64,000 bases of DNA from an uncultured Flavobacteriaceae bacterium (lineage in GTDB: Bacteria > Bacteroidota > Bacteroidia > Flavobacteriales > Flavobacteriaceae): positions 53,954 through 117,953 of the forward strand of contig CAKZOO010000074.1 in assembly GCA_937136455.1 (NCBI GenBank), given 5' to 3'. Shown here piece by piece: positions 34,489 to 42,518 of this stretch (the stretch's first letter is position 1; each line of letters starts with the position of its first letter). A program made the translations under genes and the position numbers. The notes beneath the pieces were generated by a model. The model was not told where the DNA came from, made no database searches, and saw only the letters and a list, made by a program, of their open reading frames with translations.

Positions 34489-36547
34489 TGGTGTGTTCTT
34501 TGATCCAACTCAATACGAGCTTTGCTTGATCCGCGTAGGCTTTTGCAAATAACTCAGTAGGTTTGTTGGTGTTGATTAAACGGATAAGATCATTAAATTG
34601 AAATTGAAACACATTCTTAAATTCAGGATAGACCTCATCGAATGATTCAATGATTGATTCGTGAGTGTTGATCTTTGAATTAGACTTCGTTAGCAATGCT
34701 TTTGCTGCTCTTATCTGTGTTGCATAAGAGTGGTAGATACTATCTGACCAAGACTTATTTTCAAGTGTTTCTAAAGCCAATTCAAAGCTTTCTTGTGCAT
34801 CAAAGAGCAGCGTTTGAACCAAATCAATAGTTACTCCAGCACATTCTCCAATACCAATTTCCTTCTTGTAATACTTGTCATTACCCCAATCGATAAAATC
34901 ACTGTCCACTAAATCCTCAGTTGATGAGAATTCTTTTAAGTTTTGATAGAAGTAATCAGTTCCTCGTTGATCGTAATAATCAGTAAACAGGGTATTTTTG
35001 TCAGTATTTTGGGTGAAGTCATTTAAAATCCACTTTAGGACCTCAGGAACACGTTTGGAGGGTGTTTTGAGAACCTTATCAGCAAAACGCCCCTTTCCAT
35101 TGCTAAGAACGCCTCCTCCTAAGAGAATTTGTGTAGCTGGAGCAATTCGCTCACCAGCTTTTAGGGTCATCCCCTGAAATCCAATATTTGCGATGGTGTG
35201 TTGTCCACATCCGTTCATACAACCACTAATCTTAATAGTCAGGGCTCTTTGTTGAATTAATTGACTGTAATCGTTTTCAATAAGTGTTTGTAATTCCTTA
35301 GCCAATCCCATACTTGAACCAATCCCCAAATTGCAGGTAGAAGTTCCTGGACAAGCTGTTATATCATTAATCTTATGAAAACCTATTCTGGTAAAACCAA
35401 GTTCATTTAAAGCCTGATAGAGCGCTGGTAAATTATCCTTTTGTATCGATTTTAATAAGATACTTTGACCAATACTCAATCGAAGATCAGAACCACAGAA
35501 GGCATCGATGATATCTGCTAATTTTCTTGCGGTATCTGATGAAAAATCTCCAGTAACCACGGGGATTCCCACTGCGTATAAGCCCTTTTGTTTTTGTTCA
35601 AATACATTGGTTTCAAACCAATCTTGATAGTTTTTACTAGATATATCTACTGCTGAATCATAAAGATCAGTTGAGCGAATTTCTTCTTCTTTATATTCTA
35701 TATGATAGGTTTTGTAGGGTAGTGCAATAGTTTCTTCATCAACCCATTGTAAAAACTGTTCTACGCCCTCTGTTTCGATTAAAAACTTTAAACGAGCTTT
35801 ATTTCTCTTGTTGCGTTCTCCTCTACGATCAAATACTCTGATAACCGCTTCGCTAAATGGAATTAGTAGATTAGCATCTAAAGCCTCGTGCACCACATGA
35901 GCAGCTTTTGGTTGAGAACCAATTCCACCACCAATTAATACCTTAAAAGCGTGCTTACCGTCTTTTAGCACAGGAATAAAACCCAAATCGTGAATAAAAC
36001 TCAAAGCGTCATCTTTTTCTGATGAAGAAAAACTCACTTTGATCTTTCTACCCATGTCTTGACAAATTGGATTTCTCAAAAAGTACTCAAAAAAGGCATG
36101 AGCATATGGAGTGACATCAAAATGCTCATCGATGTCTATACCTGCTTTATCAGATGCGGTCACATTTCTTACGGTGTTACCACAAGCTTCTCTTAGTGTG
36201 ATTTCATCTTTTTCTAATTCAGCCCATAACTCAGGAGTTCTATCCAAGGATACGTGGTGAATTTGAATATCCTGACGAGTGGTAATGTGTAAATTACCAT
36301 TAGAATACTCATCAGATACTCCAGCGATTCTTCTTAGTTGCTTGGAAGATACCTTACCATAAGGCAATTTAATTCGAATCATCTGGACTCCAAATTGACG
36401 TTGTCCATAGACTCCTCTAGCAAGTCTTAAACTTCTAAACTTTTGTTCGTCTATCTGAAGGTTTCTAAATTCAAATATCTTTTTCTCTAATTCTATGATA
36501 TCCCTTTCGACAATAGGGTTTTCTATTTCTGTTCTAAAACTCTGCAT
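34478..36547 (-). CDS. Sulfite reductase hemoprotein with C-terminal HEPN domain
   Basis: 689 aa. Two ferredoxin-like halves plus siroheme/4Fe-4S domains. Cluster ligands are C399, C405, C443 and C447 (CPGTSTCNLG and CMNGCGQH); siroheme-binding basic segments THITTRQD-like (residues 86-94) and NVTASDKAG are present. Residues 1-560 are a standard assimilatory sulfite/nitrite reductase; about 570-689 form an extra all-helical HEPN-type domain. With cysH, cysD, cysN, cobA and met8-like genes in one operon, the substrate is sulfite rather than nitrite. The HEPN tail is seen in other Bacteroidota and has no assigned role here. Confidence 0.92.
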   Translation of the reverse strand: MQSFRTEIENPIVERDIIELEKKIFEFRNLQIDEQKFRSLRLARGVYGQRQFGVQMIRIKLPYGKVSSKQLRRIAGVSDEYSNGNLHITTRQDIQIHHVSLDRTPELWAELEKDEITLREACGNTVRNVTASDKAGIDIDEHFDVTPYAHAFFEYFLRNPICQDMGRKIKVSFSSSEKDDALSFIHDLGFIPVLKDGKHAFKVLIGGGIGSQPKAAHVVHEALDANLLIPFSEAVIRVFDRRGERNKRNKARLKFLIETEGVEQFLQWVDEETIALPYKTYHIEYKEEEIRSTDLYDSAVDISSKNYQDWFETNVFEQKQKGLYAVGIPVVTGDFSSDTARKLADIIDAFCGSDLRLSIGQSILLKSIQKDNLPALYQALNELGFTRIGFHKINDITACPGTSTCNLGIGSSMGLAKELQTLIENDYSQLIQQRALTIKISGCMNGCGQHTIANIGFQGMTLKAGERIAPATQILLGGGVLSNGKGRFADKVLKTPSKRVPEVLKWILNDFTQNTDKNTLFTDYYDQRGTDYFYQNLKEFSSTEDLVDSDFIDWGNDKYYKKEIGIGECAGVTIDLVQTLLFDAQESFELALETLENKSWSDSIYHSYATQIRAAKALLTKSNSKINTHESIIESFDEVYPEFKNVFQFQFNDLIRLINTNKPTELFAKAYADQAKLVLSWIKEHTNDN

Positions 36548-36548
36548 C

Positions 36549-37793
36549 TTATTTTATAAAGCCTACTCCGGCGGTGTTATTAGTTTGAGAATCAATTAAA
36601 ATAAAGGCCCCTAAGGCTTTGTGATCGCTATAGGCTTTCGATACGATTGGACTCGCTGTTTGAATACTAACTTCTCCTATATCGTTTAATTTCAATTGAT
36701 TGTTTTGATTGATCGTCAATGTTTCTAAATCGATGGTATTATGCACTGCTTTGATTTTGGCCTTTACCTTCTGAACTCCTTGTTGCAACCAATAAATACC
36801 TGAAGCATTTAATGGAGTGTCTTGAAGCCAACTAACTGTTGCTGTCAATTGTTTAGTGGTGTTTATTTCAAAATCTTGAGCCACAATACTGCTTCCTCTT
36901 GACACGTCTACCTCATCTTCAAGAAGAATGGTCCCATTCTCGTTTTGGTGAAGTTTATCGACAGGTTCACCGTATTTTTCCAATCGTTTTACTTTAGAAA
37001 TGCGATTGGAAGGGTGTACTTTAATAAGATCGCCCACTGAAAAGCTACCCGACTTCACCTTACCGGCAAACCCTCTATAATCGTGATACTCTTCAGTTTT
37101 TGGGCGAATCACATATTGTACTTGAAAGGATTGTTCCTCAATTTGATGTTCTTCTTCAATAGGAATCGATTCCAACAAACTCAAAAAAGAGGGACCTGTA
37201 TACCAGGATGTATTTGAGGATGTATCGATTACATTGTCTCCTTTTAGAGCAGATAAGGGAATGAAATAGGAATGCAATCCCTTATTGGCCTGTGATTCAA
37301 TTAAAAGATTTAAATTACTTACTATTGAATTAAATTCAGATTCTTTATAATCGACCAAATCCATTTTATTGATGGCAAAGATCACTTGATTGATTCCCAG
37401 TAGTTGGGTGATGTAAAAGTGACGTTTGGTTTGTTCAATCACTCCCTTTCTAGCGTCAAGCAAAACAATTGCAGCGGATGCTGTAGAAGCACCAGTAATC
37501 ATATTTCTTGTGTATTCAACATGTCCAGGAGAATCAGCTACAATAAAGCGTCTAACATCTGTCGAAAAAAAGATGTTGGAAACATCGATGGTAATACCTT
37601 GTTCGCGCTCAGTTAAAAGTCCATCTGTTGCCAATGAAAAATCTAAGTAATCGTATCCCTTACTCTTACTCTTGTTTTCAATATGAGCGATTTGATCGTC
37701 TTTTAATGATTTTGTCTCGTATAATAGTCTGCCAATAAGTGTGCTTTTTCCGTCATCTACACTTCCAGCGGTTACAACTTTAATAATATCCAT
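36549..37793 (-). CDS. cysN: Sulfate adenylyltransferase subunit 1 (GTPase)
   Basis: 414 aa EF-Tu-like GTPase: G1 TAGSVDDGKSTLIGRLLYET, G2 REQGITIDV, G3 DSPGHVEYTRNM, G4 NKMDLVD, then beta-barrel domains. CysN couples GTP hydrolysis to APS formation by CysD. No APS kinase domain is fused, as in CysNC, consistent with direct APS reduction by the neighbouring CysH. 12 bp from cysD. Confidence 0.96.
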   Translation of the reverse strand: MDIIKVVTAGSVDDGKSTLIGRLLYETKSLKDDQIAHIENKSKSKGYDYLDFSLATDGLLTEREQGITIDVSNIFFSTDVRRFIVADSPGHVEYTRNMITGASTASAAIVLLDARKGVIEQTKRHFYITQLLGINQVIFAINKMDLVDYKESEFNSIVSNLNLLIESQANKGLHSYFIPLSALKGDNVIDTSSNTSWYTGPSFLSLLESIPIEEEHQIEEQSFQVQYVIRPKTEEYHDYRGFAGKVKSGSFSVGDLIKVHPSNRISKVKRLEKYGEPVDKLHQNENGTILLEDEVDVSRGSSIVAQDFEINTTKQLTATVSWLQDTPLNASGIYWLQQGVQKVKAKIKAVHNTIDLETLTINQNNQLKLNDIGEVSIQTASPIVSKAYSDHKALGAFILIDSQTNNTAGVGFIK

Positions 37794-37805
37794 GTCTTTC
37801 TAATT

Positions 37806-38696
37806 CTAAAAATATCCTACTTTTTTTCGCTCTTCCATTGCAGCCTCTGATCGTTGATCATCTATTCTTGCACCTCGCTCCGATATGGTTGATCCACTGA
37901 TCTCACCGATAATGGTATCGAGATCGGTAGCATAGGAGGGAACTGCTGCTGTACAAGTCATATCTCCTACAGTTCTAAAGCGAACCATTTCTTCGAATAC
38001 TTCTTCATCTTCTGATAAAGTGATGTATTCTGAATTTGGAATCAATAAGCCATTTCGAACAAATACCTCTCTCTTATGAGCGTAGTATATGGATGGAATG
38101 ACTAAATTTTCTTGTTTGATGTAATTCCAAACATCGAGTTCTGTCCAGTTACTAATTGGAAACACGCGAACGTTTTCACCATTGTGGATATGTCCGTTGA
38201 GCATATCAAAGAGTTCAGGGCGTTGCAGTTTTTCGTTCCACTGACCAAAGTCATCACGAACTGAAAAAATTCGCTCTTTTGCACGAGCCTTTTCCTCATC
38301 GCGTCTAGCACCTCCGATACAAGCATCAAATTTCAATTCTTCAATAGCTCCTAAGAGGGTAGTAGTCTGTAAGGTATTTCTACTGGCATTTTTTCCAGTT
38401 TCTTCGATGACATTACCGGCATCGATATCATCTTGAACATAACGAACGATTAATTCGACACCTAGCTCTTTTACAAGGGCATCGCGTTGTGTTAGAGTTT
38501 CTGGAAAGTTGTGTCCTGTATCGATATGCACAAGTGGAAAAGGTATTTTTGCTGGAGCAAAGGCCTTTTTTGCCAATTGAACTAATACGATGGAATCCTT
38601 TCCTCCTGAAAAAAGTAAGGCAGGTTTGTTAAACTGTCCTGCAACCTCTCTTAGGATGTAAATCGCTTCTTCTTCTAATTGTTTTAACACACTCAT
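37806..38696 (-). CDS. cysD: Sulfate adenylyltransferase subunit 2
   Basis: 296 aa PP-loop enzyme: FSGGKDSIVLVQLAKKAF, then VHIDTGHNFPETLTQRD, CIGGARRDEEKARAKER, and RFRTVGDMTCTAAV near the end. Catalyses ATP + sulfate to APS. Forms a complex with CysN encoded next to it. Confidence 0.96.
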   Translation of the reverse strand: MSVLKQLEEEAIYILREVAGQFNKPALLFSGGKDSIVLVQLAKKAFAPAKIPFPLVHIDTGHNFPETLTQRDALVKELGVELIVRYVQDDIDAGNVIEETGKNASRNTLQTTTLLGAIEELKFDACIGGARRDEEKARAKERIFSVRDDFGQWNEKLQRPELFDMLNGHIHNGENVRVFPISNWTELDVWNYIKQENLVIPSIYYAHKREVFVRNGLLIPNSEYITLSEDEEVFEEMVRFRTVGDMTCTAAVPSYATDLDTIIGEISGSTISERGARIDDQRSEAAMEERKKVGYF

Positions 38697-38729
38697 AGGA
38701 TGTATTTTATAGTCTATTTTTTATTTTTT

Positions 38730-39443
38730 TTAATTTTTGTTGGAAGCGTGTAACCCACATTCTTTTTTACTGGATTCCCACCACCATCTTCCAGCTCTTA
38801 AATCTTCTCCTGCTTCAATTGCTCTTGTACAAGGCTGGCAACCAATGGATACAAATCCTTTTTTGTGAAGACTGTTCTGAGGTACATTCTGCTCTTCTAA
38901 ATAAGCTTCTACGGCTTCCAAACTCCAATTGATTAAAGGATTAAACTTTAAAATCTCAAAGTTTGAATCCCATTCTAACAGTGGAGTTGCTGATCTATTT
39001 TCACTCTGACCAGCTCTAAGACCTGTGACCCACATTCGCTTTCCCCTAAGGGCTCTTTTAAGTGGTTCAATTTTTCGAATGTAACAACACTCCTTGCGAT
39101 CTTCAAATGAATTGTAAAAACTATTGGGTCCTTTTTCTGTTATTAAATGTTCAAGTTGAAGCGTATCGGGAGCATAACTCTTTATCGATTTTTTGTACTT
39201 GTTAAGTGTTTTGTGAAACACTTCATAGGTTTCAGGAAATAATCTTCCGGTATCAAGAGTGAAGATTTCTACATTTAAATCATTTGAAAATATAGCATCC
39301 GTTAGTACCTGATCTTCTTGTCCGAATGAAGTAGAAAATGCTATTTCCCCCTCAACCTCTTTGATGATATATTCAAATGCTTCTAGCAATGACAAACCAT
39401 CTAGATTCTTGTTAATGTGTTCTATTTTATCGTAAATACTCAT
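38730..39443 (-). CDS. cysH: Assimilatory adenylyl-sulfate (APS) reductase, FeS type
   Basis: 237 aa. The two Cys pairs that bind a [4Fe-4S] cluster are present (C119-C120 in RKECCYIRK; C202-C205 in GCQPCTR), which marks APS-reducing rather than PAPS-reducing CysH; the catalytic C229 is in KKECGLHA near the C-terminus. No APS kinase is needed, and none is seen in the window. I start at the ATG 39443, which overlaps the DUF2061 stop (ATGA), instead of the upstream ATG at 39458. Confidence 0.95.
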   Translation of the reverse strand: MSIYDKIEHINKNLDGLSLLEAFEYIIKEVEGEIAFSTSFGQEDQVLTDAIFSNDLNVEIFTLDTGRLFPETYEVFHKTLNKYKKSIKSYAPDTLQLEHLITEKGPNSFYNSFEDRKECCYIRKIEPLKRALRGKRMWVTGLRAGQSENRSATPLLEWDSNFEILKFNPLINWSLEAVEAYLEEQNVPQNSLHKKGFVSIGCQPCTRAIEAGEDLRAGRWWWESSKKECGLHASNKN

Positions 39444-39700
39444 AATTTCTTTCCCCAAGTGATTTTATTCCACAAACGCTCATGTACGATGTAAAGGACC
39501 ATTTTAGTGATGAGTTCAATAAATCCTATAGATAACGCAAACTCTAATGTTCCAGTGATAAACCACGAGATAGCAATGGTGTCTAAGGTTCCAATAACTC
39601 TCCAACTGACTGATTTTAGTATAGATCTACTCAGTTGTTCATTTGTGCTGGAAAGTGATTTTGATCTCCTTTTGGAGCTTATAAACTGATCAAGTATCAT
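39440..39700 (-). CDS. DUF2061 membrane protein
   Basis: 86 aa; after a hydrophilic Ser-rich N-terminus, two hydrophobic helices (VIGTLDTIAISWFITG and LSIGFIELITKMVLYIVHER) with the DUF2061 signature KSVSWRVIGTLDT. The family is frequently beside sulfate-assimilation genes but has no demonstrated function; a role in sulfate handling is inferred from context only. First gene of the operon, preceded by a consensus -7 and a palindrome. Confidence 0.88.
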   Translation of the reverse strand: MILDQFISSKRRSKSLSSTNEQLSRSILKSVSWRVIGTLDTIAISWFITGTLEFALSIGFIELITKMVLYIVHERLWNKITWGKKL

Positions 39701-39722
39701 AATTTACTTTTATTTAACAGTG

Positions 39723-39730
39723 CAAATATA
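39723..39730 (-). promoter_or_regulatory. -7 element of the sulfate-assimilation operon
   Basis: TATATTTG on the minus strand, 22 bp before the DUF2061 ATG. There is no TTG -33 box; an interrupted palindrome lies there instead. Confidence 0.55.
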
Positions 39731-39746
39731 TAGAATTAATCTACAT

Positions 39747-39768
39747 ATCCTATATAGTTACTAGGAAT
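39747..39768. promoter_or_regulatory. Candidate Rrf2 operator between cys operon and Rrf2 gene
   Basis: ATCCTA and TAGGAAT flank 9 bp (core CCTA at 39749-39752, TAGG at 39762-39765), sitting where the -33 box of the cys promoter should be and about 50 bp before the Rrf2 start. Position fits control of both divergent genes by the adjacent regulator; the site itself is inferred. Confidence 0.35.
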
Positions 39769-39792
39769 TATAGATAATTAAATAATTTCATT

Positions 39793-39800
39793 TAAATTTG
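39793..39800 (+). promoter_or_regulatory. -7 element of the Rrf2 gene
   Basis: TAAATTTG, 15 bp before the ATG at 39816. Confidence 0.5.
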
Positions 39801-39815
39801 ATTAAAACCTAAAGC

Positions 39816-40226
39816 ATGATATCGAATAAATGCAAATATGCGATTAGAGCATTGCAATACCTCGCAAAAAAAAAGAATGAAGATAGATCCATAATGTCTT
39901 CAGAGATTGCTGAAAAAGAAGGTATTCCGAAGAAATTCTTAGAAGCTATTCTTCACGAATTAAAAAACAACCGATTTTTAACAAGCAAGAGGGGAAGTAA
40001 TGGTGGCTATAAATTAATAAAGGATCCAAATGAAATTACCTTGACTGAAGTCATGAGAATCATCGATGGGCCCATTGCATTGCTGCCATGTGTATCATTA
40101 AATTATTACGCTTCTTGTGATGGTTGTGATGAGGGAAACTGCAAAATAAAAGGAGTTTTCGAACAGGTAAGAGACTGTACACTTGATGTACTCAACAATA
40201 CGACTATAGAATCAATGAATAAATAG
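39816..40226 (+). CDS. Rrf2 family transcriptional regulator
   Basis: 136 aa. Winged helix typical of Rrf2: CKYAIRALQYLA, SEIAEKEGIPKKFLEAILHE and LTSKRGSNGGYKL, then ITLTEVMRIIDGPI. Four cysteines (C92, C101, C104, C109) sit in the region that binds an Fe-S cluster in IscR or senses the cysteine-synthase complex in CymR-type proteins. Divergent from the sulfate-assimilation operon, so it most likely regulates it in response to sulfur or redox state. Confidence 0.92.
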   Translation: MISNKCKYAIRALQYLAKKKNEDRSIMSSEIAEKEGIPKKFLEAILHELKNNRFLTSKRGSNGGYKLIKDPNEITLTEVMRIIDGPIALLPCVSLNYYASCDGCDEGNCKIKGVFEQVRDCTLDVLNNTTIESMNK

Positions 40227-40247
40227 GATCACTTTAAAGATTGAGAT

Positions 40248-40429
40248 ATGGCTTACAAAGTACACCGATTAGATGTCAATAGGCACGATATCAGTTCAAA
40301 TTAGAGAACTTTATAAATACTCTTCAAGGAGAGGTTATCTCAATTATTCCTAATGTACGTCCAACTTTTCAAATGATGGGAGCTACTGCTAAAGTAGATT
40401 ACGTATTAGTGGTTGAGAAAACAAATTAG
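40248..40429 (+). pseudogene. Frameshifted small conserved gene
   Basis: Starting at ATG 40248 the frame encodes MAYKVHRLDVNRHDISSN then stops at 40302. In another frame from about 40295 the coding continues: QFKLENFINTLQGEVISIIP, then VRPTFQMMGATAKVDYVLVV and EKTN, stopping at 40427-40429. Both halves read like one ~60-aa protein with consistent amino-acid composition, and the match in start, length and stop argues for a single-base indel (shift of -1) between residues 11 and 17. No obvious slippery heptamer exists at the join. So it is either a true pseudogene or a base-calling error. I recognise it as a small conserved flavobacterial protein without known function. Confidence 0.65.
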
Positions 40430-40456
40430 TCCTTTAAATCACAGAGTGATTATTAA

Positions 40457-40861
40457 ATGATCATAAGGGAAACCAGCAACAAAACAAGAACTGGAATTAG
40501 TATTGCTATATTGATTTTAATAGCTCTTGTATTTACTTTTAGGGTAGGTAGCTACTTAGATGATCAATGGTACATTCTTTACCAGAGTTATGCGGCTGAT
40601 ATTTTAGTGCCTATTGCAGCATATTTTATGCTTTGCATGAATGATCATCAGTTTTACTTTATACATAAATGGTACCTAAAAGCAATAATTGCTTTTATTG
40701 TGATGACTACTAGTGAAGTTCTACAATACTTTGATATTTACTTTTTCGGTGTCACATTTGACCCTATAGATATCCTCATGTATGCATTTGGGGTTTTACT
40801 CGCTTCTTTTATTGATCGAATCGTTTTAACAAAGATATTTTTTAAGTGGAATGATATGTAA
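40457..40861 (+). CDS. Four-helix membrane protein, DUF2809-like
   Basis: 134 aa with four hydrophobic helices (15-33, 45-62, 72-92, 100-122) and the conserved-looking segment TSEVLQYFDIYFFGVTFDPI followed by DILMYAFGVLLASFIDR, similar to DUF2809/VanZ-like small membrane proteins, where an acidic residue lies before a Q-x-F motif. No enzymatic role can be given. Follows the frameshifted gene by 27 bp and is closed by a terminator. Confidence 0.6.
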   Translation: MIIRETSNKTRTGISIAILILIALVFTFRVGSYLDDQWYILYQSYAADILVPIAAYFMLCMNDHQFYFIHKWYLKAIIAFIVMTTSEVLQYFDIYFFGVTFDPIDILMYAFGVLLASFIDRIVLTKIFFKWNDM

Positions 40862-40866
40862 ACTAA

Positions 40867-40896
40867 AAAAGCCCCTAACTTTAGTTAAGGGCTTTT
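40867..40896. terminator. Bidirectional terminator, membrane protein / tRNA-Ser
   Basis: AAAAGCCCCTAAC (40867-40879) pairs with GTTAAGGGCTTTT (40884-40896) with one mismatch and a 4-nt loop; A and T runs on either side serve both strands. Confidence 0.75.
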
Positions 40897-40902
40897 GTTT
40901 TG

Positions 40903-40987
40903 CGGAGAAAGAGGGATTCGAACCCCCGGAGGTGTGACCCTCAACAGTTTTCAAGACTGCCGCATTCGACCACTCTGCCATTTCTCC
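40903..40987 (-). tRNA. tRNA-Ser(TGA)
   Basis: 85-nt class II tRNA on the minus strand: acceptor GGAGAAA/TTTCTCC, G73, anticodon stem GCAGT/ACTGT with loop CTTGAAA (TGA), long variable arm around GAGGGTCACACCTC, and a standard T-loop TTCGAAT. Confidence 0.93.
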
Positions 40988-40997
40988 TTTGCGGTGG

Positions 40998-41029
40998 CAA
41001 ATATAGCATCCTTTTTTAATTCAAGGCAA
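40998..41029 (-). promoter_or_regulatory. Promoter of tRNA-Ser
   Basis: On the minus strand TTG (41027-41029), 21 bp, TATATTTG (40998-41005): complete consensus 11 bp before the tRNA. Confidence 0.65.
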
Positions 41030-41117
41030 CTATTTTTTAATTTATTTTTTTAATTTTTTTTATTGAAATATTTCAAAATACTTTTCAGTAATTTAGCAAA
41101 CTCTTTATAAAGCAGTT

Positions 41118-41870
41118 ATGGAACATTGGTATCATTACCTATTATTGATTGTCGTTGGATTTATAGTGGGTTTTATCAACACTATTGCAGGCGGTGCTTC
41201 TTTAATATCATTGCCTGTATTAATTTTCTTAGGACTTCCGCCAGCAGTTGCAAATGGAACCAATAGGATTGCAATTGTTTTTCAAACTGCAACAGCAGCT
41301 TTAGGTTTTAAAAGCAAAGGAGTTTCCAATATGCGATTCGCCCTTTATCTAGGGATTGCTGCCACCATTGGTGCTGTTATTGGTGCTAATATTGCCATAG
41401 ATATTAAAGGGGAGACCTTTAATAGGATTTTATCCATTATTATGATCGCTGTTGTACTTCTGATTACATTTAAGCCTAAGATGAAGGCTGCAGATCTGGT
41501 AGAACGACTAGAAGGAAAGCATTTGTGGATCTCTATTATTGGATTTTTCTTTATTGGTATCTACGGAGGTTTTATAAACGCTGGGATTGGATTTATCATT
41601 ATATTCTTTTTGCATTATTTCAATCGTTTGACACTAGTCAAAACGAATGCTACAAAGGTGGTAACTGTCTTAATTTACACTATTGCAGCCCTAGCAGTTT
41701 TCGCTTATAACGGTAAAGTGGATTGGGTTGTAGGATTGATATTGGCAATTGGAAATGCTTCTGGTGCCTGGATCGCTTCACGTTATTCTGTAAAAAAAGG
41801 AGATGGATTTATAAAAATATTTTTAGTTGTAATGGTACTCATTATGGCTGTTAAACTTTGGTTTTTTTAA
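41118..41870 (+). CDS. TauE/SafE family permease (DUF81), second copy
   Basis: 250 aa, eight helices, with GFIVGFINTIAGGASLISLPVL-type first repeat (the Gly/Ser-rich loop near 17-35) and GFFFIGIYGGFINAGIGFII as second repeat, followed by NATKVVTVLIYT. Only distantly similar to the permease at 32.4 kb: it lacks the hydrophilic central loop. Anion exporter, substrate unknown. Followed after 6 bp by a nitroreductase gene, so the two are likely co-transcribed. Confidence 0.88.
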   Translation: MEHWYHYLLLIVVGFIVGFINTIAGGASLISLPVLIFLGLPPAVANGTNRIAIVFQTATAALGFKSKGVSNMRFALYLGIAATIGAVIGANIAIDIKGETFNRILSIIMIAVVLLITFKPKMKAADLVERLEGKHLWISIIGFFFIGIYGGFINAGIGFIIIFFLHYFNRLTLVKTNATKVVTVLIYTIAALAVFAYNGKVDWVVGLILAIGNASGAWIASRYSVKKGDGFIKIFLVVMVLIMAVKLWFF

Positions 41871-41876
41871 AATAAT

Positions 41877-42509
41877 ATGGATATACTAAAACAATTAGAT
41901 TGGCGTTATGCTTGTGAAAAATTTGATTCTGAAAAAACTTTAACTACAGAACAGATTGATCGATTAAAAAATGGATTTAACTTGACAGCAACTTCTTACG
42001 GACTTCAACCCTTGAAGTTGGTTGTCATTCAAAATAAAGCTCTACAAGAAAAACTGGTGGCTCATTCCTATAACCAACAACAAATTGGTCAGGCAAGTGC
42101 TCTATTAGTCATTTGTGCTGAAAAAACAATTGATGAATCATTCATTCGTGATTACTTTGAGCGAATTAAAGCGATTCGAAATACTCCAGACGAGGTATTA
42201 GAATCTTTCAGAGCATCATTGATCACTAATTTTTCGAATAAATCTCAAGAGGAAATTCTCACTTGGGCGAGTAAGCAAGCCTATATTGCATTAGGAAATT
42301 TACTAGCTGTATGTGCTGTCGAAGAAATTGATTCCTGTCCCATGGAAGGATTTGTTTCATCTGCTTACGACAAGGAGTTAAAACTTGAAGAGAAAGGCTT
42401 AAAATCTGTATTAGTGCTTCCTGTTGGTTTTAGAGCAGAGGACGATATGTTTGCTTCCATGAACAAAGTCCGAAAACCAGTTGATGAAAGCTGTATTGAA
42501 ATTTCCTAG
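41877..42509 (+). CDS. NAD(P)H-dependent nitroreductase family oxidoreductase
   Basis: 210 aa FMN enzyme of the NfsB type: WRYACEKFDSEKTLT at the start, the FMN-binding TATSYGLQPLKLVVI, then ASKQAYIALGNLLAVCAVEE and DSCPMEGF near 155. Physiological substrate unknown; members reduce nitroaromatics, quinones or flavins. Coupled to the TauE-like permease. Converges with ribB. Confidence 0.9.
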   Translation: MDILKQLDWRYACEKFDSEKTLTTEQIDRLKNGFNLTATSYGLQPLKLVVIQNKALQEKLVAHSYNQQQIGQASALLVICAEKTIDESFIRDYFERIKAIRNTPDEVLESFRASLITNFSNKSQEEILTWASKQAYIALGNLLAVCAVEEIDSCPMEGFVSSAYDKELKLEEKGLKSVLVLPVGFRAEDDMFASMNKVRKPVDESCIEIS

Positions 42510-42518
42510 TAATGAAAA

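Noticed and set aside
40295..40304. Programmed -1 frameshift in the small gene
   Set aside because: No X-XXY-YYZ heptamer or downstream stimulatory structure at the joint; an indel is simpler.
32358..41870. The two TauE/SafE permeases as a recent duplication
   Set aside because: They differ in loop structure and most residues; only the family repeats match.
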